From NCBI RefSeq assembly GCF_018919395.1, contig NZ_JAHLME010000002.1, positions 784,182 through 848,181 on the forward strand: 64,000 nt of DNA, given 5' to 3'. The notes under the pieces are model-generated. The model did no database searches. It saw only the letters and a program-made list of their open reading frames with translations, and had not been told where the DNA came from. The stretch comes from Geomonas azotofigens (GTDB taxonomy: Bacteria; Desulfobacterota; Desulfuromonadia; Geobacterales; Geobacteraceae). Below are positions 1 to 6,970 of this stretch, piece after piece (positions within the stretch are counted from its first letter, which is position 1; the number at the start of each line of letters is the position of its first letter). Position numbers and translations under genes: made by a program.

Positions 1-192
1 CAAGTAACGACCAGAGGGTATTTCACCTAGCGAAATATAGTTAGCCTTAGGCGCACCAAAGCAGTAAGGTAACTTTCTGTCAAATCCAACAACTTGAAAA
101 GGTGTTAAATATTTACTTAAAGCTGATATTCTCTTTTCAAAAAATGGATATCTAAGAGTTGATGTAACATATAGAATTTTCAATTTTGACAT
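1..192 (-). CDS. Partial glycosyltransferase-like protein (N-terminus only)
   Basis: An open frame of 64 codons begins at ATG 192-190 and runs off the left edge. It starts MSKLKILYVTSTLRYPFFEK, a hydrophobic beta strand followed by a Thr/Ser-rich loop and a basic helix, which resembles the N-terminus of GT-B (GT4-type) glycosyltransferases. Base composition is AT-rich, unlike the GC-rich backbone, which suggests transfer. The sequence just upstream of the start carries a GGGGGCAGG stretch that belongs to an IS-end-like sequence and could double as a ribosome binding site. Only 64 residues are visible, so the family is a guess; that this is a real coding start is better supported than the function. 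Confidence 0.5.
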   Translation of the reverse strand, partial: MSKLKILYVTSTLRYPFFEKRISALSKYLTPFQVVGFDRKLPYCFGAPKANYISLGEIPSGRYL

Positions 193-193
193 C

Positions 194-220
194 GTTAACC
201 TGCCCCCATGAAACGGACCA
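194..220. repeat. IS3-type terminal sequence, solitary copy
   Basis: The segment beginning ACCTGCCCCCATGAAACGG closely matches the left end of the IS3-type remnant at 2006 (ACCTGCCCCCGTGAATCGG) in the same orientation. No transposase frame follows it. It is best read as a leftover IS end lying immediately upstream of the glycosyltransferase-like gene. Confidence 0.5.
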
Positions 221-322
221 ATGTTATTGTTCGTGTAACATCACGGATGATAGTAAAGGCCTCAGAGCGGCCGGCACTGAAAGAGCCGGTCGCTTAACGA
301 CACCGCCTTTCAATATGGCTCT

Positions 323-460
323 TCAGCAGAATCTGTGGGTGCGTTCTGGTTCTGGCAGATTTCCAAGTGTGTGATATAGCGCTACCTTTATCACTTCGAC
401 GGTTCTGAATCCGTACGCTTTTCTGCAGGTCACTTTCGCTTTGTTGTTGAAACCTTCCAT
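323..460 (-). pseudogene. ISL3-family transposase, C-terminal fragment
   Basis: The frame from ATG 460-458 to TGA 325-323 gives 45 residues starting MEGFNNKAKVTCRKAYGFR. The pattern E-G-x-N-N-K-x-K followed by R-x-A-Y-G-F is the conserved C-terminal signature of ISL3-family DDE transposases, including the catalytic-region Glu. The upstream 350 or so residues are missing, so this is a remnant. It lies among other IS remnants in the island. Confidence 0.7.
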
Positions 461-505
461 GACAGTCCCTCCGTGCTGCCTGGTTTAGCAGCTTTTCGGA
501 CTGTC
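461..505. repeat. Imperfect inverted repeat (hairpin)
   Basis: GACAGTCC (461-468) pairs with GGACTGTC (498-505), and an inner GCTGC/GCAGC pair brackets a short loop, giving a nested cruciform. It starts one base upstream of the ISL3 fragment's ATG. Its role is unknown. The rest of 506-680 is AT-rich and holds nothing recognisable. Confidence 0.5.
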
Positions 506-755
506 ACAAGACCGGATAAGATCCAATATTCCTAACTATTTAAGTAACTATTTTGTTGCTGGTTTAGTTGGTTCTTGTGATATCTTGCTTTTGAGCTTCA
601 CAAATGTGCCATACATCAACACTTTGCCAATGTAATTATTGCTAAAGTTGATTATTTCCATTTTGAAACCAATCAGTGCGTCCGTAAGCTTCCCTTAGAA
701 ATAGACACTTAAAAAGTAGAGCTTTCTGGCATTATTTAACGCCAGGAGGTTTTAC

Positions 756-1020
756 ATGAAGAAGTCACGCTTCACTGAGACACAGATCGTCTCGATCCTC
801 AAGGAGGCCGACGCCGGAGTTCTGGTGAAGGGCATCTGCCGAAAGCGGCATCTCCGAGCCAACCTACTACAACTGGAAGTCCAAGTACGGCGGCATGGAA
901 GCTTCCGATCTCAAGCGTATGAAGGAGATGGAAGCGGAGCTGTCTCGGCTCAAACGAATGTACGCTGACCTCGCGCTGGAGAACCATGCGCTTAAGGACC
1001 TGATCGAAAAAAAGCTCTAG
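756..1020 (+). pseudogene. IS3-family transposase OrfA, frameshifted
   Basis: ATG 756 sits behind a CCAGGAGG ribosome binding site. The product begins MKKSRFTETQIVSILKEAD, a typical HTH_Tnp_1 (IS3/IS911-type) helix-turn-helix start. Around 845 the frame breaks; a shifted frame then restores the family sequence (SEPTYYNWKSKYGG, then a leucine-zipper-like coiled coil) up to TAG 1018-1020. The run of seven A at 1007-1013 near the end is the usual -1 slippage site for making OrfAB in this family. Confidence 0.8.
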
Positions 1021-1868
1021 GGCCGCAGGCGAAACGCGAAGCAGTGGTTCACCTGGTCGAAGAACACAAGCTGACCGTGCAGCAAAGTTGCTCCTGTGTT
1101 GGCATTTCTCGTGCGGCCTTCTACAGAGTTCCGAAGCCTTCATCTGAGCGCGATGGGCGCGTCATCGATGCTTTGAACAAGCAGATGGAGCGTCATCCTC
1201 GATGGGGGGTTCTGGAAGTCATTCAAAGCCCTTCGCCGCACGGGCCACAGATGGAACCATAAGCGCGTCTTTCGGGTCTACTGTGATCTGAAGCTCAACC
1301 TAAAACGCCGGGCTAAGAAACGGCTGCCAAAGCGGATTAAGCAACCTCTTCGGGTGCCTCAGCAACCGAACCAGGTGTGGTCGGCAGATTTTATGAGCGA
1401 TACGCTCTACTGTGGGAAAACCTTTCGCACCTTCAACGTCATCGATGATTTCAATCGCGAGTGTCTCAGCATTGAGATCGACACCTCGATCACCGGCGGG
1501 CGTCTGATCCGCCTCTTCGAGCGGTTGAAGCAGGAGCGTGGCCTTCCTCACGTGCTGAGAACTGATAATGGCCCTGAGTTCCTCAGTGACGACTTCGTTG
1601 CCTGGGCTGAGACGCTGGAATGATGATCCACTACATCCAACCTGGAGAGCCGAACCAGAACGCGTACATCGAGCGGTTCAATCGCACCTACCGGGAGGAG
1701 ATCCTAAGCCTGTATGTTTTCCAGAGCCTCAGCGAGGTCCGGGAGATTACCTACTGGTGGATGAACGACTACAACGAGCTACGCCCGCATGACGCTCTCG
1801 GGGATCTGACACCCGCTGATTACATGAATCGCTACACCAGAAACTCTACTTATGAAATGTCTACTTGA
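1014..1868 (+). pseudogene. IS3-family transposase OrfB (DDE integrase core), two frameshifts
   Basis: The reading follows the slippery A7 and contains the HTH_21 region, then the rve core: WSADFMSDTL (first Asp), RTDNGPEFLSDDF (second Asp) and QNAYIERFNRTYREE (catalytic Glu). The frame is broken within a G6 run near 1205 and again near 1620, between the second Asp and the Glu. Length without the breaks would be normal for the family. Either the gene is dead or the sequence has homopolymer errors; two independent breaks plus the one in orfA favour a dead element. Confidence 0.8.
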
Positions 1869-2005
1869 CGGGGAAGCTTACGGGACGGCTTTAACGGGGG
1901 AAGTGTTTACAAATAAGCATTAAATAGCGATTTCTCATATATCACAATGCCACCGCTTGTCAATCCTTATGGTATATTTGTGGTTGATAGGTAACATCTA
2001 CTCTG

Positions 2006-2350
2006 ACCTGCCCCCGTGAATCGGTCCAACCTCAGTGTAAGATACAGAGGTAAAACCTGACAGGAGGATCAGATGGCCAAGAAGAGATTTCGCCCCGAGG
2101 AGATCATCACCAATTGCGGGAGGCAGATGTCCTGCTAAGCAAAGGGAGTACAGTAGAGGAAGTGGTTAAGGCTCTTGGTGTAACTGAGGGGACCTATTAC
2201 CGCTGGCGGAAAGAGTTCGGCGGGATGAAGGTCAGCTAGGCCAAGCGGATAAAGGAGCTTGAGCAGGAAAATGCCCGTCTGCGCAAGGCGGTGAGTGACC
2301 TGACCTTGGACAAGCTAATTTTTCAGGAGGCGGCAAGGGGAAACTTCTGA
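2006..2350 (+). mobile_element. Second IS3-type element, left end and orfA remnant only
   Basis: The segment starts with TGACCTGCCCCCGTGAATCG, a terminal sequence seen again near 194. It continues through a leader with a CAGGAGG ribosome binding site into orfA and stops abruptly at 2350, where IS1595 sequence on the other strand begins. OrfB and the right end are absent. Confidence 0.65.
2073..2350 (+). pseudogene. IS3-family OrfA, frameshifted and with in-frame stop
   Basis: It starts MAKKRFRPEEIIT, a typical IS3-family OrfA beginning. A frameshift near 2113 and a TAG near 2237 interrupt the frame; beyond them the family sequence resumes (GVTEGTYYRWRKEFGG and AKRIKELEQENARLRKAV, the helix-turn-helix end and coiled coil). 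The reading stops at TGA 2348-2350 where the next remnant begins. Confidence 0.75.
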
Positions 2351-2568
2351 GCCCCCCCCATGTCAAAATAGTTGTCGACTCGATAGCTCACCTGTAATGT
2401 AGGGGGCAGAGGAGACAATGAATGGCGTTTGCCGCTGCACCTTGGGCATTTAAACCCTTCGGGCCAGCGGAATTCCTCGATGGATTCCTCGCACAACGTT
2501 TCTGATCCATACTGTGCGTAGAACTCGTCCAGGCTGATGCCCTTTTTAAGCTGAATCTCACTCTTCAC
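2323..2568 (-). pseudogene. IS1595-family transposase, N-terminal fragment
   Basis: The product starts MKSEIQLKKGISLDEFYAQY, followed by a zinc-ribbon half (FKCPRCSG), the standard N-terminus of IS1595-type transposases. Family similarity ends after about 50 residues (near 2418); the rest of the frame runs through junction sequence into the neighbouring IS3 remnant. The DDE core and right end are missing. A terminal-repeat-like sequence (CTAGCACGGGTCCG) lies just upstream at 2579-2592. Confidence 0.65.
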
Positions 2569-2759
2569 ATCAGTCCTCCTAGCACGGGTCCGTATTATGC
2601 CATTCAGGTGAACAAGGATATAGAAGAGACTGGGAGGGAATTCTTAGCGGACCTTTTGTTGTCAATCAATGGCATGTCATCTATCGAATTGAATTGTTAA
2701 ATTGCCCCTTCCTTTCCTGCTCAATATAACCTGTTTTAAGCTGCAATATTTGACCAGGA

Positions 2760-3116
2760 TCAAGGCAGACCACCGATAAGGTCACCGTAACCCCATAGTA
2801 TAGTACCGGTTATAGCCATAATTATTCCCAGTTGACAAGCTACTCCGTCCAAATGACTTTGGCGATCTGCCTCAATCTCTTCTGGAGTTGGTACAAAATT
2901 ACCACCATCGACAGTAGCCTGAGCCTTAAGCCAATCTGCAAGCCCCATTCGAATAATGGGCCTGAAGCTCAAAAAAACACCAGTCATAGTTAAAACTGCT
3001 CCAGATCGGCCAAACCAATGCCACTTATGGGACATATAGCTGACGACCGATGATGCCCCTACAGCGAATCCACCCGTAAATACAAGTAACCGTGTATTTG
3101 CCAATATATGTCTCAA
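2760..3116 (-). CDS. Truncated hypothetical membrane protein
   Basis: The C-terminal part of this frame (from about 3100 down to TGA 2762-2760) has at least two hydrophobic spans: one around LLVFTGGFAVGASSVVSYM and one near the end around GIIMAITGTILWGYGDL. Between them lies a charged stretch. I chose a TTG start at 3116 because a GAGG stands seven bases before it; the frame stays open to 3287, but those upstream codons overlap the recombinase remnant and look unrelated. The gene probably lost its natural 5' end when the recombinase segment was joined to it. No family was recognised. Confidence 0.4.
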   Translation of the reverse strand: MRHILANTRLLVFTGGFAVGASSVVSYMSHKWHWFGRSGAVLTMTGVFLSFRPIIRMGLADWLKAQATVDGGNFVPTPEEIEADRQSHLDGVACQLGIIMAITGTILWGYGDLIGGLP

Positions 3117-3231
3117 TCTACACCTCGCAGCAATGAATTTAGGGCGTGTTATCCCATACCGCCATTTCTCGTCGTATTCCCACCGCTGGAATCTCCCCGA
3201 CCCGTGCAGGTCGTTGAAGAGGCACCTCCCG

Positions 3232-3872
3232 AAGAAAAAGAAGAAAGTCGTGGAGGTATTCCGTTTCGCCGAGTGGATGGCGATCATTGAGGCGATGGAG
3301 GCGTACTACCGGCCGGTGGCGAAGCTGATGGTCATCACGGGCATGATCGCCTCGGGAAAGCGGCGCTTAAGAAGTCGCATGTACGTGACGGCTACTTGTA
3401 CGTGCAGCAATCCATCGTACAGGGGGAAGAATCCGACGAACTCAAAACCGTGCACCGGGAGCGGCGGATACTTCTGACGAAAGCTTTAACGGAAATCCTT
3501 GATGAGGCCGCGTCTAAGGCCTCAGGCGAGTACCTCTTCACTATGGAAAACGGGATGACCTTCACCGCTGAGAGGTTTCAGCGGCGGGTATGGGTTAAGG
3601 CATTGAAAAAAGCTGGCGTAAAGTACCGGAAGCCCTACACGACCAGGCACACATTCGCGGCGTGGGCTCTGGCGATCAGGACGGACCAGAACCGGCTGGT
3701 GAACCTGATGGGGCACGCCAGCAAGCAAATGATTTTCGAAGTTTATGGCCGCTACGTGGAGGGGCCGGAGCAGGACCGCCTGAAGATCCTCGCCTACTTC
3801 GGCAGGGACTTCAAGCGGGGGGGAAATAGCGGTCGCAGTTCGACCACCTGCGAAAGTTCCTGCGAAAGCGGG
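3232..3872 (+). pseudogene. Phage/island-type tyrosine recombinase (integrase), degenerate
   Basis: The catalytic half of a tyrosine recombinase is readable: AYYRPVAKLMVITGMIAS (the region that should carry the first catalytic Arg), KKSHVRDGYLYVQQ, then YTTRHTFAAWALA and LMGHAS, ending with VYGRYVEG, whose Tyr is the nucleophile. The N-terminal core-binding domain is missing. A frameshift near 3358 falls at the position of the first Arg motif. The usual HxxR is altered to R-H-T-F. The segment ends about 45 bases from the tRNA-Gly 3' end, the standard arrangement for an integrase next to its attachment site. It cannot be active as it stands. The end coordinate is approximate. Confidence 0.75.
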
Positions 3873-3875
3873 AGC

Positions 3876-3907
3876 AAAAAAAAAGGAATCCCGAAGGATT
3901 CCTTTGT
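3876..3907 (-). terminator. Rho-independent terminator of tRNA-Gly
   Basis: On the minus strand GGAATCC-TTCG-GGATTCC is followed by nine T. It begins about ten bases after the tRNA CCA end. The UUCG tetraloop and U-run make this a strong intrinsic terminator. Confidence 0.9.
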
Positions 3908-3915
3908 TGTAAGTA

Positions 3916-3990
<75 letters not shown>

Positions 3991-4005
3991 TCAACAGAGA
4001 TCCGT

Positions 4006-4034
4006 TTTATAGCAAAACGCCTTTGAGCCGTCAA
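4006..4034 (-). promoter_or_regulatory. Sigma-70 promoter for tRNA-Gly
   Basis: On the minus strand TTGACG (4034-4029), a 17-base spacer, then TATAAA (4011-4006). The predicted start is a few bases before the tRNA 5' end. Confidence 0.85.
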
Positions 4035-4138
4035 CCCAAAAAATTGTTCTTGGGCAGGTTTTTTTATGGGGCGGGAAAAAGGCTCGCAGGGTCGGCACCT
4101 TTCGCGGATTGGCTCCCCTGGCGGCTTCGCGACGCCTA

Positions 4139-4516
4139 CTATTTCCCGGTGAGCAGCTTCCTGATCATTTCGTAGATCTCTTTGGGCACGAAGGGCTTCA
4201 TCAGGATCCCCTTCGCTCCGGCATCGAGAGCGGCCTGGGTATCGCAGTCGAAATCGGAGGCGCTGGCCACCAGCACCCGCGCGTTGGGGTCGAAGGCGAG
4301 CAGGTCCTTGGTCGCCTCGATGCCGTTCATGTCCGGCATGTAGATGTCCATGATCACGATGTGCGGGCGCAGGGCGCGGTACCGCTCCAGCGCCTCGGCA
4401 CCGTCGCCTGCCTCTCCGACCACGGTGAACCCGATCTTCTCCAACACGGCACGCAACACCTGGCGGAAAAAAATCTCGTCGTCAACGATGAGTATCCTCA
4501 CGTCCTTCAAAGCCAT
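4139..4516 (-). CDS. Stand-alone CheY-like response regulator
   Basis: The 125-residue protein is a single receiver domain. It has the acidic pair in ILIVDDE (12-13), the phosphoacceptor Asp57 in VIMDIYMPDMNG, a Ser at about 84 in VLVASAS and the conserved Lys107 in ILMKPF. There is no output domain, so it must act by protein contact, as CheY does, or as a phosphorelay intermediate. It has its own promoter at 4563-4591. The chemosensory cluster downstream (6971-16776) contains no other single-domain regulator, so a link to that CheA is possible, but 2.5 kb of unrelated genes lie between. Confidence 0.85.
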   Translation of the reverse strand: MALKDVRILIVDDEIFFRQVLRAVLEKIGFTVVGEAGDGAEALERYRALRPHIVIMDIYMPDMNGIEATKDLLAFDPNARVLVASASDFDCDTQAALDAGAKGILMKPFVPKEIYEMIRKLLTGK

Positions 4517-4562
4517 GCAGACCTCCGAACGCTGATTCCACAGTTAATCCGTTCAGCATATT

Positions 4563-4591
4563 CTTATACTTTTTCTAAAATTAAAAGTCAA
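4563..4591 (-). promoter_or_regulatory. Sigma-70 promoter for the CheY-like regulator
   Basis: On the minus strand TTGACT (4591-4586), a 17-base spacer, then TATAAG (4568-4563), about 45 bases before the start codon at 4516. Confidence 0.75.
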
Positions 4592-4610
4592 AAATGCAGT
4601 CTCATTTTTT

Positions 4611-5156
4611 TCATGCTCTCAACCGGTACACGGCTGCCAGCGCATGGCCGCTGTAATAGTGACAGAGGCGCTCGAAACCAAAGGAAGCCAACTGTCTGTC
4701 GAGTTCGTCGTGGCTGTAACTCCTGGCACTGCCGTCACAGCTGTAATAATGCCGCAGCATCGATCCACAAAAAACCGTATCGGGATATCTGCTGTTTACT
4801 TCAATGAGGAGATAACCTCCGCGACGCAGGTTGGCCACCACGTTTTCCAGGTACTGCTTTTTCAGGTTTCTGGTCGCCAGGATGTTGAAGACGAAGGTGC
4901 AAACGACCAGGTCCACCCCCAGCCCGGCCTGCGCCAGCCCCCCTACCGTCAGCAACCCGGCCAGCCTTCCCGCCTCGGGATGGGCCGCCAGCGCCTTGAC
5001 CTGTCCCGGCACGTCGGCCGCGAAAACCTGGAAACCCTCATCGGTGAGGTAGAGCGCGTTGCGCAAGAGTCCCGCGCCGTAGTCGAGCACCCTGCGCACC
5101 TTGGCGAGCCTGAAAAAGCGCGTGTAACGGATCACGCTGCTGGCTGGTCTGATCAT
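4611..5156 (-). CDS. SAM-dependent methyltransferase
   Basis: The 181-residue product has a Rossmann-type class I methyltransferase fold: motif I VLDYGAGLLRNALYL (the SAM loop), acidic motif II end FAADVPG, and a motif IV-like VDLVVCTFVFNIL. It resembles the small group of methyltransferases annotated as tellurite-resistance or generic SAM-binding proteins; the substrate cannot be told. I start at ATG 5156 because GGGAG stands nine bases upstream; an upstream in-frame start adds 28 Arg/Ser-rich residues with no family character. It is followed by the response regulator on the same strand, but that gene has its own promoter. Confidence 0.75.
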   Translation of the reverse strand: MIRPASSVIRYTRFFRLAKVRRVLDYGAGLLRNALYLTDEGFQVFAADVPGQVKALAAHPEAGRLAGLLTVGGLAQAGLGVDLVVCTFVFNILATRNLKKQYLENVVANLRRGGYLLIEVNSRYPDTVFCGSMLRHYYSCDGSARSYSHDELDRQLASFGFERLCHYYSGHALAAVYRLRA

Positions 5157-5313
5157 GGCGGTCTCCCGGCTGCCGCCGCGGACGCTGTCGCTGGCCCGCT
5201 GCGGGATGTGGGGTTTTGCACCCGGACAATTGTATAGCAATCCGTCAAAAGATTAACCAACGCAAATCTTATTTTCCGCGTCGGATCCGTTTACGATTTT
5301 TTGCAGAAATGGG

Positions 5314-5342
5314 TTGACAGCCGGCGGGAGCGTTACTATTAT
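5314..5342 (+). promoter_or_regulatory. Sigma-70 promoter of the riboswitch transcript
   Basis: TTGACA (5314-5319), a 17-base spacer, then TATTAT (5337-5342). It is close to consensus and places the start near 5349, just before the aptamer. Confidence 0.85.
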
Positions 5343-5350
5343 CATGACCT

Positions 5351-5456
5351 GTAAAGGGGAGTAGCTATCGGCCGGAGAAATGGCCGACCTCTGGTTCGTC
5401 AAGACGGTGGCAACACCCGGGCCCGAGGATAATTCATCTAACAGCAAGACCTTTAC
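5351..5456 (+). ncRNA. yybP-ykoY (Mn2+) riboswitch aptamer
   Basis: The 5' strand reads GTAAAGGGGAGTAGCTATCG and the 3' strand AGCAAGACCTTTAC. The first helix GTAAAGG/CCTTTAC closes the structure, and AGGGGAGTAG plus AGCAAGACC are the conserved yybP-ykoY core strands. The family binds Mn2+ at a junction of two docked helices. Here the 3' strand of P1 is shared with a terminator hairpin (5446-5496), so Mn2+ binding that stabilises P1 should prevent termination and turn the downstream genes on. The assignment rests on motif recognition; a covariance search was not run. Confidence 0.88.
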
Positions 5457-5496
5457 CTGTAGCGAGCAGTCGCCCCGGGTAAAGGTCTTTTTTTTT
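5446..5496 (+). terminator. Riboswitch expression-platform terminator
   Basis: AAGACCTTTACC (5446-5457) pairs with GGTAAAGGTCTT (from about 5478) and is followed by about nine T. It competes with aptamer helix P1 for the CTTTAC strand. Confidence 0.85.
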
Positions 5497-5567
5497 ATCG
5501 TTACATGGCGCCGCCAGGCTGTTGACGGCGCCCCTTGCACCTGGCAAATATTTGAAAGGAGAGGGAA

Positions 5568-5846
5568 ATGGAACAGAAACAATACATCACGCATGTGAAA
5601 AGAAAAACGACCAGAAAGAAAAAGGAGACCAGGGAACCGGTATTGAAGAACGTGGTGTCGCTCAGGGTGAGCGACCAGGAGAAACGCCTCCTGGAGCGCC
5701 TTACCAAGGCGACCTCGCTCAACGTATCGGACCTGGTGCGCGAGGCGATCGGCTTCTGGCTCGCCAAGGGCATCCGCAAGGGACGCGTCCGTGGCGGCGC
5801 GACGGGAAAGATCCCGGTGCAAACCCTGCAACTGGCCGGCAACTGA
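5568..5846 (+). CDS. Ribbon-helix-helix (CopG-type) DNA-binding protein
   Basis: The 92-residue protein has a very basic N-terminus (KRKTTRKKK) and, from about residue 29, a ribbon-helix-helix: beta strand VVSLRVS, helix EKRLLERLTKATSL, turn NVS, helix DLVREAIGFWLAKG. The C-terminus is again basic and Gly-rich. It starts 72 bases after the riboswitch terminator behind AGGAGAGGG, and is followed after 35 bases by the Tim44-domain gene, so both should be under Mn2+ riboswitch control. It is probably a repressor, perhaps of its own operon; no operator was identified. Confidence 0.8.
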   Translation: MEQKQYITHVKRKTTRKKKETREPVLKNVVSLRVSDQEKRLLERLTKATSLNVSDLVREAIGFWLAKGIRKGRVRGGATGKIPVQTLQLAGN

Positions 5847-5881
5847 GCCACCCGAACCAACCACCCAACAGGAGAAACGAC

Positions 5882-6850
5882 ATGAAACGCAACTTCGCCA
5901 AAGCTTTCGCACTTCTCGCCGCGGTCTTCATGCTGAGCGCCACGGTGCTGGAAACCAGCGCCCATGCCCGGGCGGCCGGCGGGCGCTCCATCGGGAGCCG
6001 CGGCTCCCGCAGCTACTCGACCCCGGGAACCACGTACCGCCAGTCCACCCCTTACCAGCAGTCGGCACCCTCCCCCATAGGACAGCCGCAGATGCAACAG
6101 CCCTCGCCCGGGGGCGGCTTCCTGCGCAGCATGGCCGGCGGCATCGCGGGCGGCCTTTTGGGCGGCATGCTCTTCAGGGGGCTCGCCGGCGCGGGCGGGA
6201 TGGGCTACGGCGGCGGTGGCATCGGGCTGTTCGACATCCTCCTTCTGGCGGGCATCGGCTACCTGATCTACCGCATGGTGCGCGGACGGCGTGCGCAAAC
6301 CCAGCTGCGGAGCGTCGCGACCGGCTACGGCTCGCAGGGGAACGACACCTACCAGCAGAGCATCCCGGCCTCCTACCGCGTCGACGAGCCGGTCCGGGAC
6401 GACGTCCACACCGGTCTCTCCCACCTGCGCCAGATGGACCCCGGCTTCGACGAAGCCCGCTTCAAGGACCTGGTGATGGATAACTTCTTCAAGATCCAGG
6501 GGGGATGGATGAACCGCGACCTGCAGGCGCTCTCGCCCCTGCTCACCCCCGAGATGCAGGGGGTCTTCCGCGAGGACATCGAGCGCCTGCTGCGCGAGGG
6601 GCGCGTGAACCGGCTGGAGAATATCGCGGTGCGCAGCGTGGAACTCGCCGAGGTCTGGCAGGAGGCGGGACAGGACTACGTCACCACCCTCATCTACGCC
6701 AACCTGCTCGACTACACCACCGACGAGCGCGGCACGGTGCTCGAGGGGAGCAAGAGCGATCCGGTGAAGTTCGAGGAGTACTGGACCTTCACGAGGCCCG
6801 TGGGCAACAATGCCTGGCGCTTGGCGGCGATAAGCCAGAAACAAGGTTGA
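5882..6850 (+). CDS. Tim44-like domain protein with signal peptide and transmembrane helix
   Basis: The 322-residue protein starts MKRNFAKAFALLAAVFMLSA and has a signal peptide, then an Arg/Ser/Gln-rich linker and a Gly-rich stretch (85-113). A membrane helix follows at about 115-133 (IGLFDILLLAGIGYLIYRM). A Tim44-like domain covers about 165-320: it opens with FDEARFKDLVMDNFFKIQGG and ends with DPVKFEEYWTFTRPVG, as in bacterial Tim44/MRPL45-type proteins. The fold is NTF2-like and usually associated with membranes; the bacterial role is not established. It is the main cargo gene of the Mn2+ riboswitch transcript, in place of the usual Mn exporter. Confidence 0.85.
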   Translation: MKRNFAKAFALLAAVFMLSATVLETSAHARAAGGRSIGSRGSRSYSTPGTTYRQSTPYQQSAPSPIGQPQMQQPSPGGGFLRSMAGGIAGGLLGGMLFRGLAGAGGMGYGGGGIGLFDILLLAGIGYLIYRMVRGRRAQTQLRSVATGYGSQGNDTYQQSIPASYRVDEPVRDDVHTGLSHLRQMDPGFDEARFKDLVMDNFFKIQGGWMNRDLQALSPLLTPEMQGVFREDIERLLREGRVNRLENIAVRSVELAEVWQEAGQDYVTTLIYANLLDYTTDERGTVLEGSKSDPVKFEEYWTFTRPVGNNAWRLAAISQKQG

Positions 6851-6902
6851 GGTTGAGGAAAAGCTGAACCTGACACCGAAGTCATCGCTAAAGGTAACAA
6901 TG

Positions 6903-6938
6903 AAAAAACGGGCACCCGTCTCTGGAGTGCCCGTTTTT
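6903..6938. terminator. Bidirectional terminator between convergent genes
   Basis: CGGGCAC (6909-6915) pairs with GTGCCCG (6927-6933), flanked by A6 on the left and T5 on the right, so it can end transcripts from both the Tim44-domain gene and the hybrid kinase on the other strand. Confidence 0.85.
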
Positions 6939-6970
6939 GTTAAACGCCTTTCTCAGCCTCAACCTTAACC

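Larger units (their letters stand above)
681..1885 (+). mobile_element. IS3-family insertion sequence, decayed but with both ends
   Basis: A 13-bp perfect inverted repeat, CCGTAAGCTTCCC, lies at about 683-695 and, in reverse complement, at about 1871-1883. It encloses orfA and orfB of an IS3-family transposase. No clear target-site duplication was found at the flanks. Both frames carry frameshifts, so the element can no longer move by itself. Exact outer boundaries are uncertain by a few bases. Confidence 0.75.

Noticed and set aside
5501-6844. A 447-codon minus-strand frame opposite the RHH and Tim44-like genes
   Set aside because: It lacks a ribosome binding site and any recognisable domain, and the plus strand carries a riboswitch, ribosome binding sites, a signal peptide and a Tim44-like domain.
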